Positions 24,928 through 32,203 of a stretch of 64,000 nt of DNA are shown here, one piece after another (the stretch's first letter is position 1; each line of letters starts with the position of its first letter). This DNA is from Anaerolineae bacterium (GTDB lineage Bacteria > Chloroflexota > Anaerolineae > Aggregatilineales > Phototrophicaceae), in assembly GCA_026645945.1 (NCBI GenBank), contig JAPKMO010000002.1, positions 34,000 to 97,999 of the forward strand, read 5' to 3'. The position numbers were made by a program, and so were the translations under genes. The notes beneath the pieces were generated by a model. The model was not told the origin of the DNA. It searched no databases and worked only from the letters and a program-made list of their open reading frames with translations.

Positions 24928-26133
24928 ATGTCTAAGAAAGTATTTTCAGCTATCTTAATGGTCGCCCTGGCGCTGTCGGTGGCGTTCGTGCCTGCCGTTG
25001 CGCAGGATGAGGTGCGGTGGGTCGGTGCCGATGACCTGCCGGTTTCGCCGCTGGAATGCCCCGAAGGCGCTCCGGGCGCGGCTATGGCGGAAGAACCGAT
25101 GGAAGAGCCGGAAGCGGCGGCGCTGGAATACAACGGCGGGCAGCCGGTAGGCGCGCCTGACCTGGCCGGCCAGGAAATCGTCCTGGTAGACGTGCCGAAG
25201 CTGATCGGCATCGGTTACTTCAACGCCACGTCGCTGGGTATGCAGCAGGCTGCCGAAGAACTGGGCAACGTCAAGGTGACGACCGACGGCCCGACCCAGG
25301 GTGACATCGTGCAGCAGGTGGCCTTCATCGAGCAGTACATCACCCAGGGCGTGAACGGCATTCTGTTCGCTGCCAACGACCCGGTGGGCATTTCGCCCGT
25401 GCTGCGCCGCGCGCTGGAATCCGGCATTCACGTGGTTGGTTATGACGCCAACAGCGAACCGGATGCTCGCGAGTGGTTCGTGAACCAGGCCGAGTTTAAC
25501 GGCATCGCCAAAGCCAAGATTGACAGCATGGTGGCGGAAATCGGGCCGGAAGGTTCGTTCGCCATCGTCACCAGCTCCTTCACCGCTCCCAACCAGTCGC
25601 GCTGGATTTCGGAAATGTGGGCCTATGCCCAGAAGTGCTACCCCGATCTGAAGTGGCTGGAGACGGTTGAGTCGGCTGAAGATCAGAACCTGGCCTTCCA
25701 GCAGACCCAGACGCTGCTGAACAAATACGGCCCGGACATGGACGGCGTCTTCGGTATGTCGAGCGTGGCGTTCCCCGGCGCAGCTGACGCGGTAGCGCAG
25801 GCCGGCCTGTGTTCGCCCGATGACGCTGCCGCCGATGTGGCCGCGCCCGACGAAGAATCGGCTGTCGCCATTGTCGGCCTCAGCACCCCCAACCAGATGC
25901 GCCCGTTTGTTGAAAACGGCTGCGTCGAGTCGGTTGTGCTGTGGAACCCAGTTGACCTGGGTTATGCCGCCGTGTACGTGATGCGCGCGGTCGTGGACGG
26001 CACGCTGACGCCTGAATCGACCGAGGTCGAGGCAGGGCGACTGGGTAAGCTGCAAGTTGTCAACGGCAGCGAAATCCTGCTTGGGCCGCCCTTCGTCTAC
26101 ACGCAGGATAACATCGCGGACTTCGATTTTTAG
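24928..26133 (+). CDS. rhaS: Sugar ABC transporter substrate-binding protein
   Basis: The 401-residue secreted protein has a signal peptide (MSKKVFSAILMVALALSV, then cleavage near PAVAQ-DE, residues 22-26). No lipobox Cys is seen, unlike many Gram-positive homologues. An acidic Glu/Pro/Ala-rich linker precedes a periplasmic-binding-protein type I fold, with EQYITQGVNGILFAANDPVG and HVVGYDANSEPDARE typical of the CUT2/autoinducer-2/rhamnose-binding branch. AAGGAGG lies at ideal distance. Ligand rhamnose is inferred from the operon. Confidence 0.88.
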   Translation: MSKKVFSAILMVALALSVAFVPAVAQDEVRWVGADDLPVSPLECPEGAPGAAMAEEPMEEPEAAALEYNGGQPVGAPDLAGQEIVLVDVPKLIGIGYFNATSLGMQQAAEELGNVKVTTDGPTQGDIVQQVAFIEQYITQGVNGILFAANDPVGISPVLRRALESGIHVVGYDANSEPDAREWFVNQAEFNGIAKAKIDSMVAEIGPEGSFAIVTSSFTAPNQSRWISEMWAYAQKCYPDLKWLETVESAEDQNLAFQQTQTLLNKYGPDMDGVFGMSSVAFPGAADAVAQAGLCSPDDAAADVAAPDEESAVAIVGLSTPNQMRPFVENGCVESVVLWNPVDLGYAAVYVMRAVVDGTLTPESTEVEAGRLGKLQVVNGSEILLGPPFVYTQDNIADFDF

Positions 26134-26190
26134 TTCTAAGCGAGGCATCGGGGGCGTGGTTCGCCGCGCCCCCAGACCCATCTACATCTA

Positions 26191-26416
26191 ATGGATAAAC
26201 CCAATTAGACGGTGACTGATCCTGAGTAGATAGCGAGCTTCGGCCCGCTGCCAGTGGGCTAAGGCCAGTGAGCTAAGGACAGTGAGCTAAGGACAGTGGG
26301 CTAAGGCCAGTGAGCTAAGGCCAGTGAGCTAAGGACAGTGAGCTAAGGACAGTGGGCTAAGGACAGTGGGCTTAAGCCCACTGTCTCTAGCAGGTTTATT
26401 TTCTCCGTTTATTCAT
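26191..26416 (+). repeat. Palindromic interspersed repeat, copy B, with 14-bp tandem units
   Basis: The element is bounded by ATGGATAAAC and GTTTATTCAT, an inverted pair with one mismatch. Flanking CTA/TAG extends the pair to 13 bases. Inside, eight 14-base units of the form CAGTGRGCTAAGGM (26252-26363) end in a perfect 20-base palindrome (26364-26383) and CTGTC. Length is 226 bases, longer than copy C because of the tandem expansion. It occupies most of the 368-base gap before the class II aldolase gene. No gene is visible in it. Confidence 0.8.
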
Positions 26417-26501
26417 TAGATTGCAGGGATGTGAAGGAGAGGGCCCCAGGCTCCTCCCCTACCAAAACTTGATGCATAAACATAAGCAAGAAAGTAGCAC
26501 C

Positions 26502-27260
26502 ATGAGTGACGCCCCTACCCCTTTGGTTGAACTTACCCGCACTCTGGGACAACCACACCTCGATTACGTAATCATCGGCGAAGGCAACACCTCCTGCCGC
26601 GCCGACGACGAGTCGTTCTGGATTAAAGCCAGCGGCCAGCAGATGCACAACATCTCGCCCGGCGGATTCGTGCAGGTGCGCTTTGATCCCATCCTTGCCA
26701 TGCTGGATAAATCGCCCGGTGACCTGGACGCGCAAAAAGCCGTCATGCAGGCGGCCAAAGTTGACCCCGCTTCGCCCTTGCAGCCTTCGGTGGAAGTGGG
26801 CTTCCACGCCATGCTGCTGCGCGAGTGCAGCGTGTCGTACATCGGCCACACCCATGCAATGGCGGTCAACCGTATCATGTGCAGCCCGCGCGCGGCGGAT
26901 TTTGCCCATCATCGTATGTTCCCGGACGAAGCCGTGTTATGCGGCCCGGAATCGGTCTTTTTGCCTTATGTAGACCCCGGCCTGCCGCTGGCAGTGGTGA
27001 TGCGCGAGCAGGTTCGCCGCTACCTGGACAAATGGGGCGACGCGCCTAAAGTCATCCTGATGGCGAATCACGGCCTAATCGCCCTGGGGCAGACACCGAC
27101 CGAGGTTTTGAACGTCACGGCCATGTGCGTCAAAGCGGCGCATATTTTCATCGGCGCGTGTGCTGCCGGCGGGCCGGTTTTTATGGAGCCGGCTGAAGTG
27201 CTGCACATCTGCCGCAGGCCGGACGAAATCTACCGGCGGCAGCAGTTTGTCGAGCGTTAA
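26502..27260 (+). CDS. Class II aldolase/adducin domain protein
   Basis: I take the ATG at 26502, which starts MSDAPTPLVELTRTLGQPHL, giving 252 residues. GEGNTSCRADDESFWIKASG is the N-terminal G-N-x-S motif, SYIGHTHAMAVNRIM carries paired His ligands, and MANHGLIALGQTP gives the third. It is a separate family member from the 11768 gene and from the RhaD aldolase part. It lies just after the rhamnose transporter but is flanked on both sides by repeat elements, so membership of the regulon is uncertain. Confidence 0.82.
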   Translation: MSDAPTPLVELTRTLGQPHLDYVIIGEGNTSCRADDESFWIKASGQQMHNISPGGFVQVRFDPILAMLDKSPGDLDAQKAVMQAAKVDPASPLQPSVEVGFHAMLLRECSVSYIGHTHAMAVNRIMCSPRAADFAHHRMFPDEAVLCGPESVFLPYVDPGLPLAVVMREQVRRYLDKWGDAPKVILMANHGLIALGQTPTEVLNVTAMCVKAAHIFIGACAAGGPVFMEPAEVLHICRRPDEIYRRQQFVER

Positions 27261-27349
27261 ACTGGTCTTATTCCCCTCTTGACCGCTGCGCGCGGTTGGA
27301 ACAAGATAGTTTCAGGTATCGGTTTCCGACTGCCGGTTTTTGTTAGCTA

Positions 27350-27458
27350 ATGGATAAACCGATTAGACGGTGCTTGATCCTGAGTGGACAGTGGGCTAAA
27401 GCCGAGACAGTGGGCTAAAGCCCACTGTCTATCAGGCTCATTTTTTCCGTTTATCCAT
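27350..27458 (+). repeat. Palindromic interspersed repeat, copy C (109 bp, perfect terminal inverted repeats)
   Basis: This is the most compact copy: ATGGATAAAC at the left and its exact reverse complement GTTTATCCAT at the right. Between them are the shared CCTGAGTGGACAG-type segment and two CAGTGGGCTAAAGC units, ending in CCCACTGTC. The size and inverted ends resemble a MITE-like or REP/BIME-like element. No transposase gene is in the window. It fills the space between the aldolase and pdxT genes. Confidence 0.82.
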
Positions 27459-27547
27459 AAGGACGCCAGAGCTTCCTTATATATATGCTGGCGGCAGACG
27501 ACCGGTGATTCTCGCTGTCTTGTAAGTAGGTATTGGGCGAAAGAACC

Positions 27548-28135
27548 ATGAAAATCGGCGTGCTGGCGCTGCAAGGCGCTTTTATCGAACATATCAAAAC
27601 GCTGCGAACCCTGGGTATTGAGGCCTTAGAGGTTCGCCTGCCGGACGACCTGGAAGGGCTGGACGGCCTTATCATCCCCGGCGGGGAAAGCACCACCATC
27701 GGCAAGCTGGCGGTTGAGTACGGCTTGATCGAACCGCTGCGCCGCTTCGCCCAGGCCAAACCGACCTGGGGAACCTGTGCCGGGATGATCTTCCTGGCGA
27801 AAGACATCGGCCACGACCGGCAGCCAATCCTGGGTCTGATGGACATCACCGTCAGCCGAAACGCCTTCGGGCGGCAGATAGACAGTTTTGAAGTAGACCT
27901 ACCCATCCCTGTGCTGGGCGACGAGCCGTTCCACGCCGTTTTCATCCGCGCCCCGGTGGTAACGGCGGTACGCGGCAGCGCGCAGGTGCTGGCGCGCCTA
28001 GAGGATGGGCGAATCGTGGCCGTCCAGGAAGGCCGCTGGCTGGCGACGGCCTTCCATCCAGAGCTGACCGCCGACAGCCGACTGCACCGATTTTTCGTGC
28101 ATCTGGTGGCCCAACAAGCGGGCAAAAAAGGCTGA
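27548..28135 (+). CDS. pdxT: Pyridoxal 5'-phosphate synthase glutaminase subunit PdxT
   Basis: The 195-residue class I glutamine amidotransferase starts MKIGVLALQGAFIEH, the PdxT start. PGGESTTIGKL, the Cys nucleophile in TWGTCAGMIFLA and the His-x-Glu in TAFHPELTADSR are all present. It releases ammonia from glutamine for PdxS in the DXP-independent vitamin B6 pathway. Its partner pdxS is not adjacent but lies at 47152-48063 on the opposite strand. Confidence 0.93.
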   Translation: MKIGVLALQGAFIEHIKTLRTLGIEALEVRLPDDLEGLDGLIIPGGESTTIGKLAVEYGLIEPLRRFAQAKPTWGTCAGMIFLAKDIGHDRQPILGLMDITVSRNAFGRQIDSFEVDLPIPVLGDEPFHAVFIRAPVVTAVRGSAQVLARLEDGRIVAVQEGRWLATAFHPELTADSRLHRFFVHLVAQQAGKKG

Positions 28136-28216
28136 TTTTGCCGTTCACAATTGCCGATAACGTGCTACAATACGCCCGCGTTAACGGATAACTGCCCAGC
28201 ATGGTGCGAGGTGCGC

Positions 28217-28510
28217 ATGAGCATTTACGATGCGTTGATTTTAAGTCAAAACGGCGGCCCCTACGAAGACGAAGACCTGAACGAAGACGAAGACCTGGAC
28301 TTCGAGGACGAAGAGCTGGAAGATGTCGAATTCGAGGACGAGGAACTGGTCGAGGAAGACATCGAAGAAGATGATGAGGACTTCCTCGACGACGATGGGT
28401 ATGATATTTCCGAGTTCGAGGAAGACGACTACCTGTACGACGATGACGAGGACGACCTGCTCGATGACGAGGAAGACGAAGACTACTACGAAGACGAGGA
28501 CGAGTTTTAG
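28217..28510 (+). CDS. Extremely acidic small protein
   Basis: The ATG at 28217 gives 97 residues, of which 57 are Asp or Glu and none is Lys, Arg or His. The first 16 residues (MSIYDALILSQNGGPY) are ordinary; then D/E runs dominate, broken by Leu, Phe, Tyr and Ile at short intervals. The predicted isoelectric point must be very low. Such a chain could act as a DNA mimic, a histone-like or RNA-polymerase-delta-like polyanion, or a metal/cation buffer, but no family is recognised. It lies between pdxT and the glycan cluster. Confidence 0.7.
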   Translation: MSIYDALILSQNGGPYEDEDLNEDEDLDFEDEELEDVEFEDEELVEEDIEEDDEDFLDDDGYDISEFEEDDYLYDDDEDDLLDDEEDEDYYEDEDEF

Positions 28511-28552
28511 GTCTCGCTAGGCCGCTGACACAAACAACACATTCACTGCTGC

Positions 28553-28640
28553 GGTCGCCGGTTGGGAAGCGATGGAACGTCCTGTTCGGCGGCCCGTCTT
28601 GATTCCCCGCCCAGGCGGGTACTTCCGGCCCGTTTTTGTT
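28553..28640 (+). terminator. Structured intergenic RNA, possible terminator
   Basis: GGTCGCCG (28553-28560) can pair with CGGCGGCC (28587-28594) using one G-U pair. A second short GC stem, CCCGCC/GGCGGG, follows at 28606-28619. A T-run at about 28634-28640 comes 15 bases after it. This looks like a folded 3' region of the acidic-protein transcript, but the T-run spacing is poor, so a small RNA or leader for the downstream gene is possible. Confidence 0.35.
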
Positions 28641-28716
28641 TAGGCATTTGTTAGTTACCCCCTCTAGATTATACAATAGGTTCATCATCGGCTGCGTTTA
28701 GCGAGGTACCGACGCT

Positions 28717-30726
28717 GTGAAGCAAGCATCTTCCCCTGTTACTGCCGTGTTTCGGCTGCTGCTGAAGTGGTGGTGGCTGATCGCACTATCGGTCGCGCTC
28801 GGCGTCGGCGTCGGGTTTTTTATCCGCACCCAGCAGCCGAACATCTATTTTGCCAAAACCACCATTCTCTTTGGTCAGAACTTCGCCAGCAGCACAACGG
28901 GTTCGGCCACTTCGCTAAAACAGCTTACCGACATGATTACGATTTATTCCGGCCTGGTGCGCCGGCCCACGATTCTGGAGCCAGTCATCGAAGAACTGGG
29001 GCTGGGCATCAGCGTGGATACGCTTAACGGCGTGATGGCCGTTACCCAGGTTGAGGACCTGCCGCTGCTGGAAATCACCATCGCCGACATCCGGCCAGAC
29101 CGCGCTGCCGACATCGCCAACCGGGTCGCGCAGGAACTCATCAAACAAAGCCCGACCGAACAGATTTCGCAGGAAGCCGAATTCAAGCGCGAACAGCTCC
29201 GCAGCCTGCAAGCGCAGATCGAAGAACTACAAAGCGCCTACGACACCAATATTGCCGTCGGGGCGAATCTTAACTCCGCCTTCGAGATCGCCCAGAATTT
29301 GCAGGAACGCTCCGGCATCCTCCAGAATTTGCAGCAGCTTCGCGCCCTGTATGCCGAAATGAGCGGCGGGCTGGCCGAGCAAGTCAACCTGATGCGGATT
29401 TTTGAATATGCGAATCCCGAAACCGCGCCGCTCGTCACCAGTTCAATCATCGGGGTGGCGCTGGCGGGCGGCGCCGGCCTGCTGCTTTCGGTGGCGACCA
29501 TCGTGCTGATCGGTTATTTCGATGACCGACTGCTGTGGCAGGAAGGGATGGAAACCATTCAAGGCGTCAAGGTGCTGGGGCCGCTGGGGGTCGTGCCGCG
29601 CAGCAAACTGCCGCTGTACGTGTTAACCATGCCCGACGCCATCGAAAGCGAGGTGCTGCGCCAGCTGCGGGCCAAACTGGTGCTGGCCGCCGGCGGCGAC
29701 GTGCCGAAAATGCTCACCGTCACCAGCTATGACTCCGGCGATGGCAAAACCGTCACGGCTTCCAACCTGGCGCTGGTTTTCGCTCAGTCTGGGCTGCGGA
29801 CGCTGCTGGTAGACGGCGACATCCGCAAGGGCGACCTGCACGAACTGTTCCGCCTGCCCAATGTGATGGGCTTCTCGGACATCCTCGCCAGCCACGAGGA
29901 CATCGGCGTGATGGTTTCGCGCGCTTTGCTCGACAGCACCTACGACAACCTGACTATCCTCCCGTCGGGGCGTTCCAACGCCGACCCGGCAGCCCTCTTG
30001 AGCGCCGCGCGTTTTACCCGGCTGATTACGCTGCTGAAGGCGCAGTTTGATATTGTCGTCATGGACTCGGTCCCCACCATTGGCGGGCCGGATTCGGCCT
30101 TCATGGCGGAAGTCAGCGACGGCGTGTTGGTCATCGTGGATTCGCGCCGCACGACCGAAAAGGCCCTCAAACGCACCCTCCAGGCGCTCCAGCAGGCGCG
30201 CCGGGCGAACATCTTCGGCGTGGCGTTTAACCGGGTGCATTTGCAGGTGACGGCTACGCACAACCAGCCTTACTACCGGCGCACCCTGGCGCTTAGCCCG
30301 GAACGGCTGAACCGTGAGCTAATGACCGCCAACAAACGTAAACTGGGCTTCAACCGCCACGTTATTACCGACAAAAAAGGCGAACGGCTGTACTCCTTGA
30401 AGGCGTGCGCCATTCACCTGGGCGTCACCGTGGAAACCATCCAGAACTGGACAAAAACCGGCTATCTGAACGCAGTGCGGGTGGGGCGCCGCCGCTGGGT
30501 ACGGGAAAGTGAAATTCAAGCCCTGCTGGAACGTCTGCCGCGCAGCGAGGTCAGCCTGGGCGGTAAAAGCGATCATCTGCCGGAAGCCAACGGCTTAAAA
30601 GCCCCTGCCGAACCGTCGCTGCCGGCGCGGCTGCGCGACCAGCGAAACGCTCTGCTGGATTACATGCGCGACCCGCAGGCCATCGAGGAAACCGGCGACG
30701 AAACCGACCTGCCGCCCGGCGATTAG
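28717..30726 (+). CDS. Wzz-type copolymerase/BY-kinase-like ATPase fused to a C-terminal helix-turn-helix
   Basis: The 669-residue protein (GTG start) opens with a Wzz domain: a membrane helix at about 15-33 and a second at about 240-265 flank a periplasmic part with a coiled coil. A CpsD/CapB-like tyrosine-kinase ATPase follows: variant Walker A SYDSGDGKTVTASN, Walker A' LLVDGDIRKGDL, Walker B IVVMDSVPTIG. Instead of the usual Tyr-rich tail, residues 555-607 form an excisionase/MerR-like HTH (LKACAIHLGVTVETIQNW, then VGRRRWVRESEI). It would control polymer length in exopolysaccharide synthesis. The HTH fusion is unusual. Confidence 0.85.
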   Translation: MKQASSPVTAVFRLLLKWWWLIALSVALGVGVGFFIRTQQPNIYFAKTTILFGQNFASSTTGSATSLKQLTDMITIYSGLVRRPTILEPVIEELGLGISVDTLNGVMAVTQVEDLPLLEITIADIRPDRAADIANRVAQELIKQSPTEQISQEAEFKREQLRSLQAQIEELQSAYDTNIAVGANLNSAFEIAQNLQERSGILQNLQQLRALYAEMSGGLAEQVNLMRIFEYANPETAPLVTSSIIGVALAGGAGLLLSVATIVLIGYFDDRLLWQEGMETIQGVKVLGPLGVVPRSKLPLYVLTMPDAIESEVLRQLRAKLVLAAGGDVPKMLTVTSYDSGDGKTVTASNLALVFAQSGLRTLLVDGDIRKGDLHELFRLPNVMGFSDILASHEDIGVMVSRALLDSTYDNLTILPSGRSNADPAALLSAARFTRLITLLKAQFDIVVMDSVPTIGGPDSAFMAEVSDGVLVIVDSRRTTEKALKRTLQALQQARRANIFGVAFNRVHLQVTATHNQPYYRRTLALSPERLNRELMTANKRKLGFNRHVITDKKGERLYSLKACAIHLGVTVETIQNWTKTGYLNAVRVGRRRWVRESEIQALLERLPRSEVSLGGKSDHLPEANGLKAPAEPSLPARLRDQRNALLDYMRDPQAIEETGDETDLPPGD

Positions 30727-30748
30727 GTCAGGATTTAAAACGCCAACT

Positions 30749-32203
30749 ATGCTGGTTCAACTATTTGGCCGAAAAACGCTGATCGGCAAACTGCGCTACT
30801 ACTTTCTGGAGCGTCATTACAGCCAGACTATTCGCTACAGCCTGATTTTCCTGTGTGTGGCGCTGACGCTGGCTTCCACCCTGCTGTTCCGGGGCGTGAT
30901 CTTTTTCGGCATGGATTTTCTGCCGGGATTAATCCCGGTCCTGGCGATGGTGGGGCTGGCGGCAGTGGTCGTCCTGTATGTCCATTTCACCGCAGCCATA
31001 CCGTTGATCGTGGTGATTTCAACCATCATGGCCGAAGGCATAGGCACCGGCACCGGCACTAAAATCACGTTTACATTCATCACGGCCTGGGCGCTGGTCG
31101 GCATCTGGGTATTTAAGATGCTGGTCGTCGAAAAAAACGTGCGCCTGCGCGCCTCCCCGGCCAACCTGCCGGCGCTGATTTTTGTCATCGTGGTGGTCAT
31201 TTCGCTGGTCTGGAGCAGCGGCTTCGCCGACCCCGACACCAAACACATTCTGGACAACAAAATGATGCCCCGGCTGATGACCGCCGCCGTCCTCATTATA
31301 TCGCCGCTCACCTATATGCTGTTCGCCAACAATATCAAATCCACCAGCACCATACGGTTCATCGTCTGGTGGTTCATCGTGGTGGGCGCGGCTTTTATGG
31401 CTTTGCGGCTGGTCACCGGCAGCGTGCCGAACCCGTTCAACGACGAAGGGCAGTTCCCAACCTGGGTGGGCGCTTTTGCGGTCGGCCAGATGCTGCTTAA
31501 CAAAAAACTGCGCCCAATCGTGCGGCTTGGCCTGGGAGGAGTTGCAGCCGGCTGGTTCTACATCACACTGGGGCTGGGTATATCCTGGTTGAGCGGGTGG
31601 TTGCCGTTAGCCGCCGCAGCGGCGATCATCCTGCTGTTTTATTCCCGCCCGCTTTTTATTATCGCCCTCCTCATCGGCGCTGTATTCATCGTTTCCCAGT
31701 GGGATGCCGTCAAAGACATTTTTTCGGCGGAAAGCGAGGAGTCCGGCGAGTCGCGCGTGGGGGCATGGCAGCAAGCCCTGACCGTCGCAAACGACCATTT
31801 AATGTTCGGCACCGGGCCGGCAGGTTACGCTTTTTACTTCCAGGCGCGGCTGCGCGGGTTTTACCAGCTTTCGCACAACAATTATGTGGACATCATCTCG
31901 CAAACCGGTCTGGTGGGGTTCTTTTTTTTCGTCTGGTTCTGGCTGGGGGTTAACTGGGTCAGCCTCAGAACCTACCGTCTGGTGCCAAAAGGGGGCTTCG
32001 AACACGGGCTGGCGACGACGCTGCTGGCCGCCAATTTATCCACCCTGGGCGTTATGATGCTCGGTGATTGGGTCACACCCTTCACCTATACCCAGGGTTT
32101 AGGGGGCATTGACTACACCATCTGGGCGTGGATATGGGCGGGGTTGAGCGTGGCGTATTACCACATCTGTCGTGAGCGAGTTCACGAGGTCGAGAAATCG
32201 TGA
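30749..32203 (+). CDS. O-antigen ligase/polymerase-like membrane protein
   Basis: This is a 484-residue polytopic membrane protein with 10-12 hydrophobic helices. The large periplasmic loop in the second half holds GYAFYFQARLRGFYQ and then LSHNNYVDIISQTG. The conserved H-N-x-x-(L/V) region matches the Wzy_C / O-antigen ligase family. It would join or polymerise polysaccharide repeat units outside the membrane. It lies 22 bases after the Wzz/kinase gene and overlaps the next gene by one base. Confidence 0.83.
   Translation: MLVQLFGRKTLIGKLRYYFLERHYSQTIRYSLIFLCVALTLASTLLFRGVIFFGMDFLPGLIPVLAMVGLAAVVVLYVHFTAAIPLIVVISTIMAEGIGTGTGTKITFTFITAWALVGIWVFKMLVVEKNVRLRASPANLPALIFVIVVVISLVWSSGFADPDTKHILDNKMMPRLMTAAVLIISPLTYMLFANNIKSTSTIRFIVWWFIVVGAAFMALRLVTGSVPNPFNDEGQFPTWVGAFAVGQMLLNKKLRPIVRLGLGGVAAGWFYITLGLGISWLSGWLPLAAAAAIILLFYSRPLFIIALLIGAVFIVSQWDAVKDIFSAESEESGESRVGAWQQALTVANDHLMFGTGPAGYAFYFQARLRGFYQLSHNNYVDIISQTGLVGFFFFVWFWLGVNWVSLRTYRLVPKGGFEHGLATTLLAANLSTLGVMMLGDWVTPFTYTQGLGGIDYTIWAWIWAGLSVAYYHICRERVHEVEKS

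Noticed and set aside
24955..26181. 408-residue minus-strand frame opposite the binding protein
   Set aside because: Rich in His, Arg and Val as expected for an antisense frame; no SD and no conserved domain.
26252..26363. Possible CRISPR array
   Set aside because: The units are only 14 bp, directly tandem with no spacers, and no cas genes are present.
28511..28660. Small SRP RNA or c-di-GMP riboswitch before the glycan cluster
   Set aside because: The diagnostic SRP GGAAGGAAGCAGCC-like core and riboswitch core sequences are absent; only generic stems were seen.
30379..30537. Prophage excisionase gene suggested by the HTH
   Set aside because: The HTH is in frame with and at the end of the Wzz/BY-kinase protein; no integrase, att site or phage genes are around.
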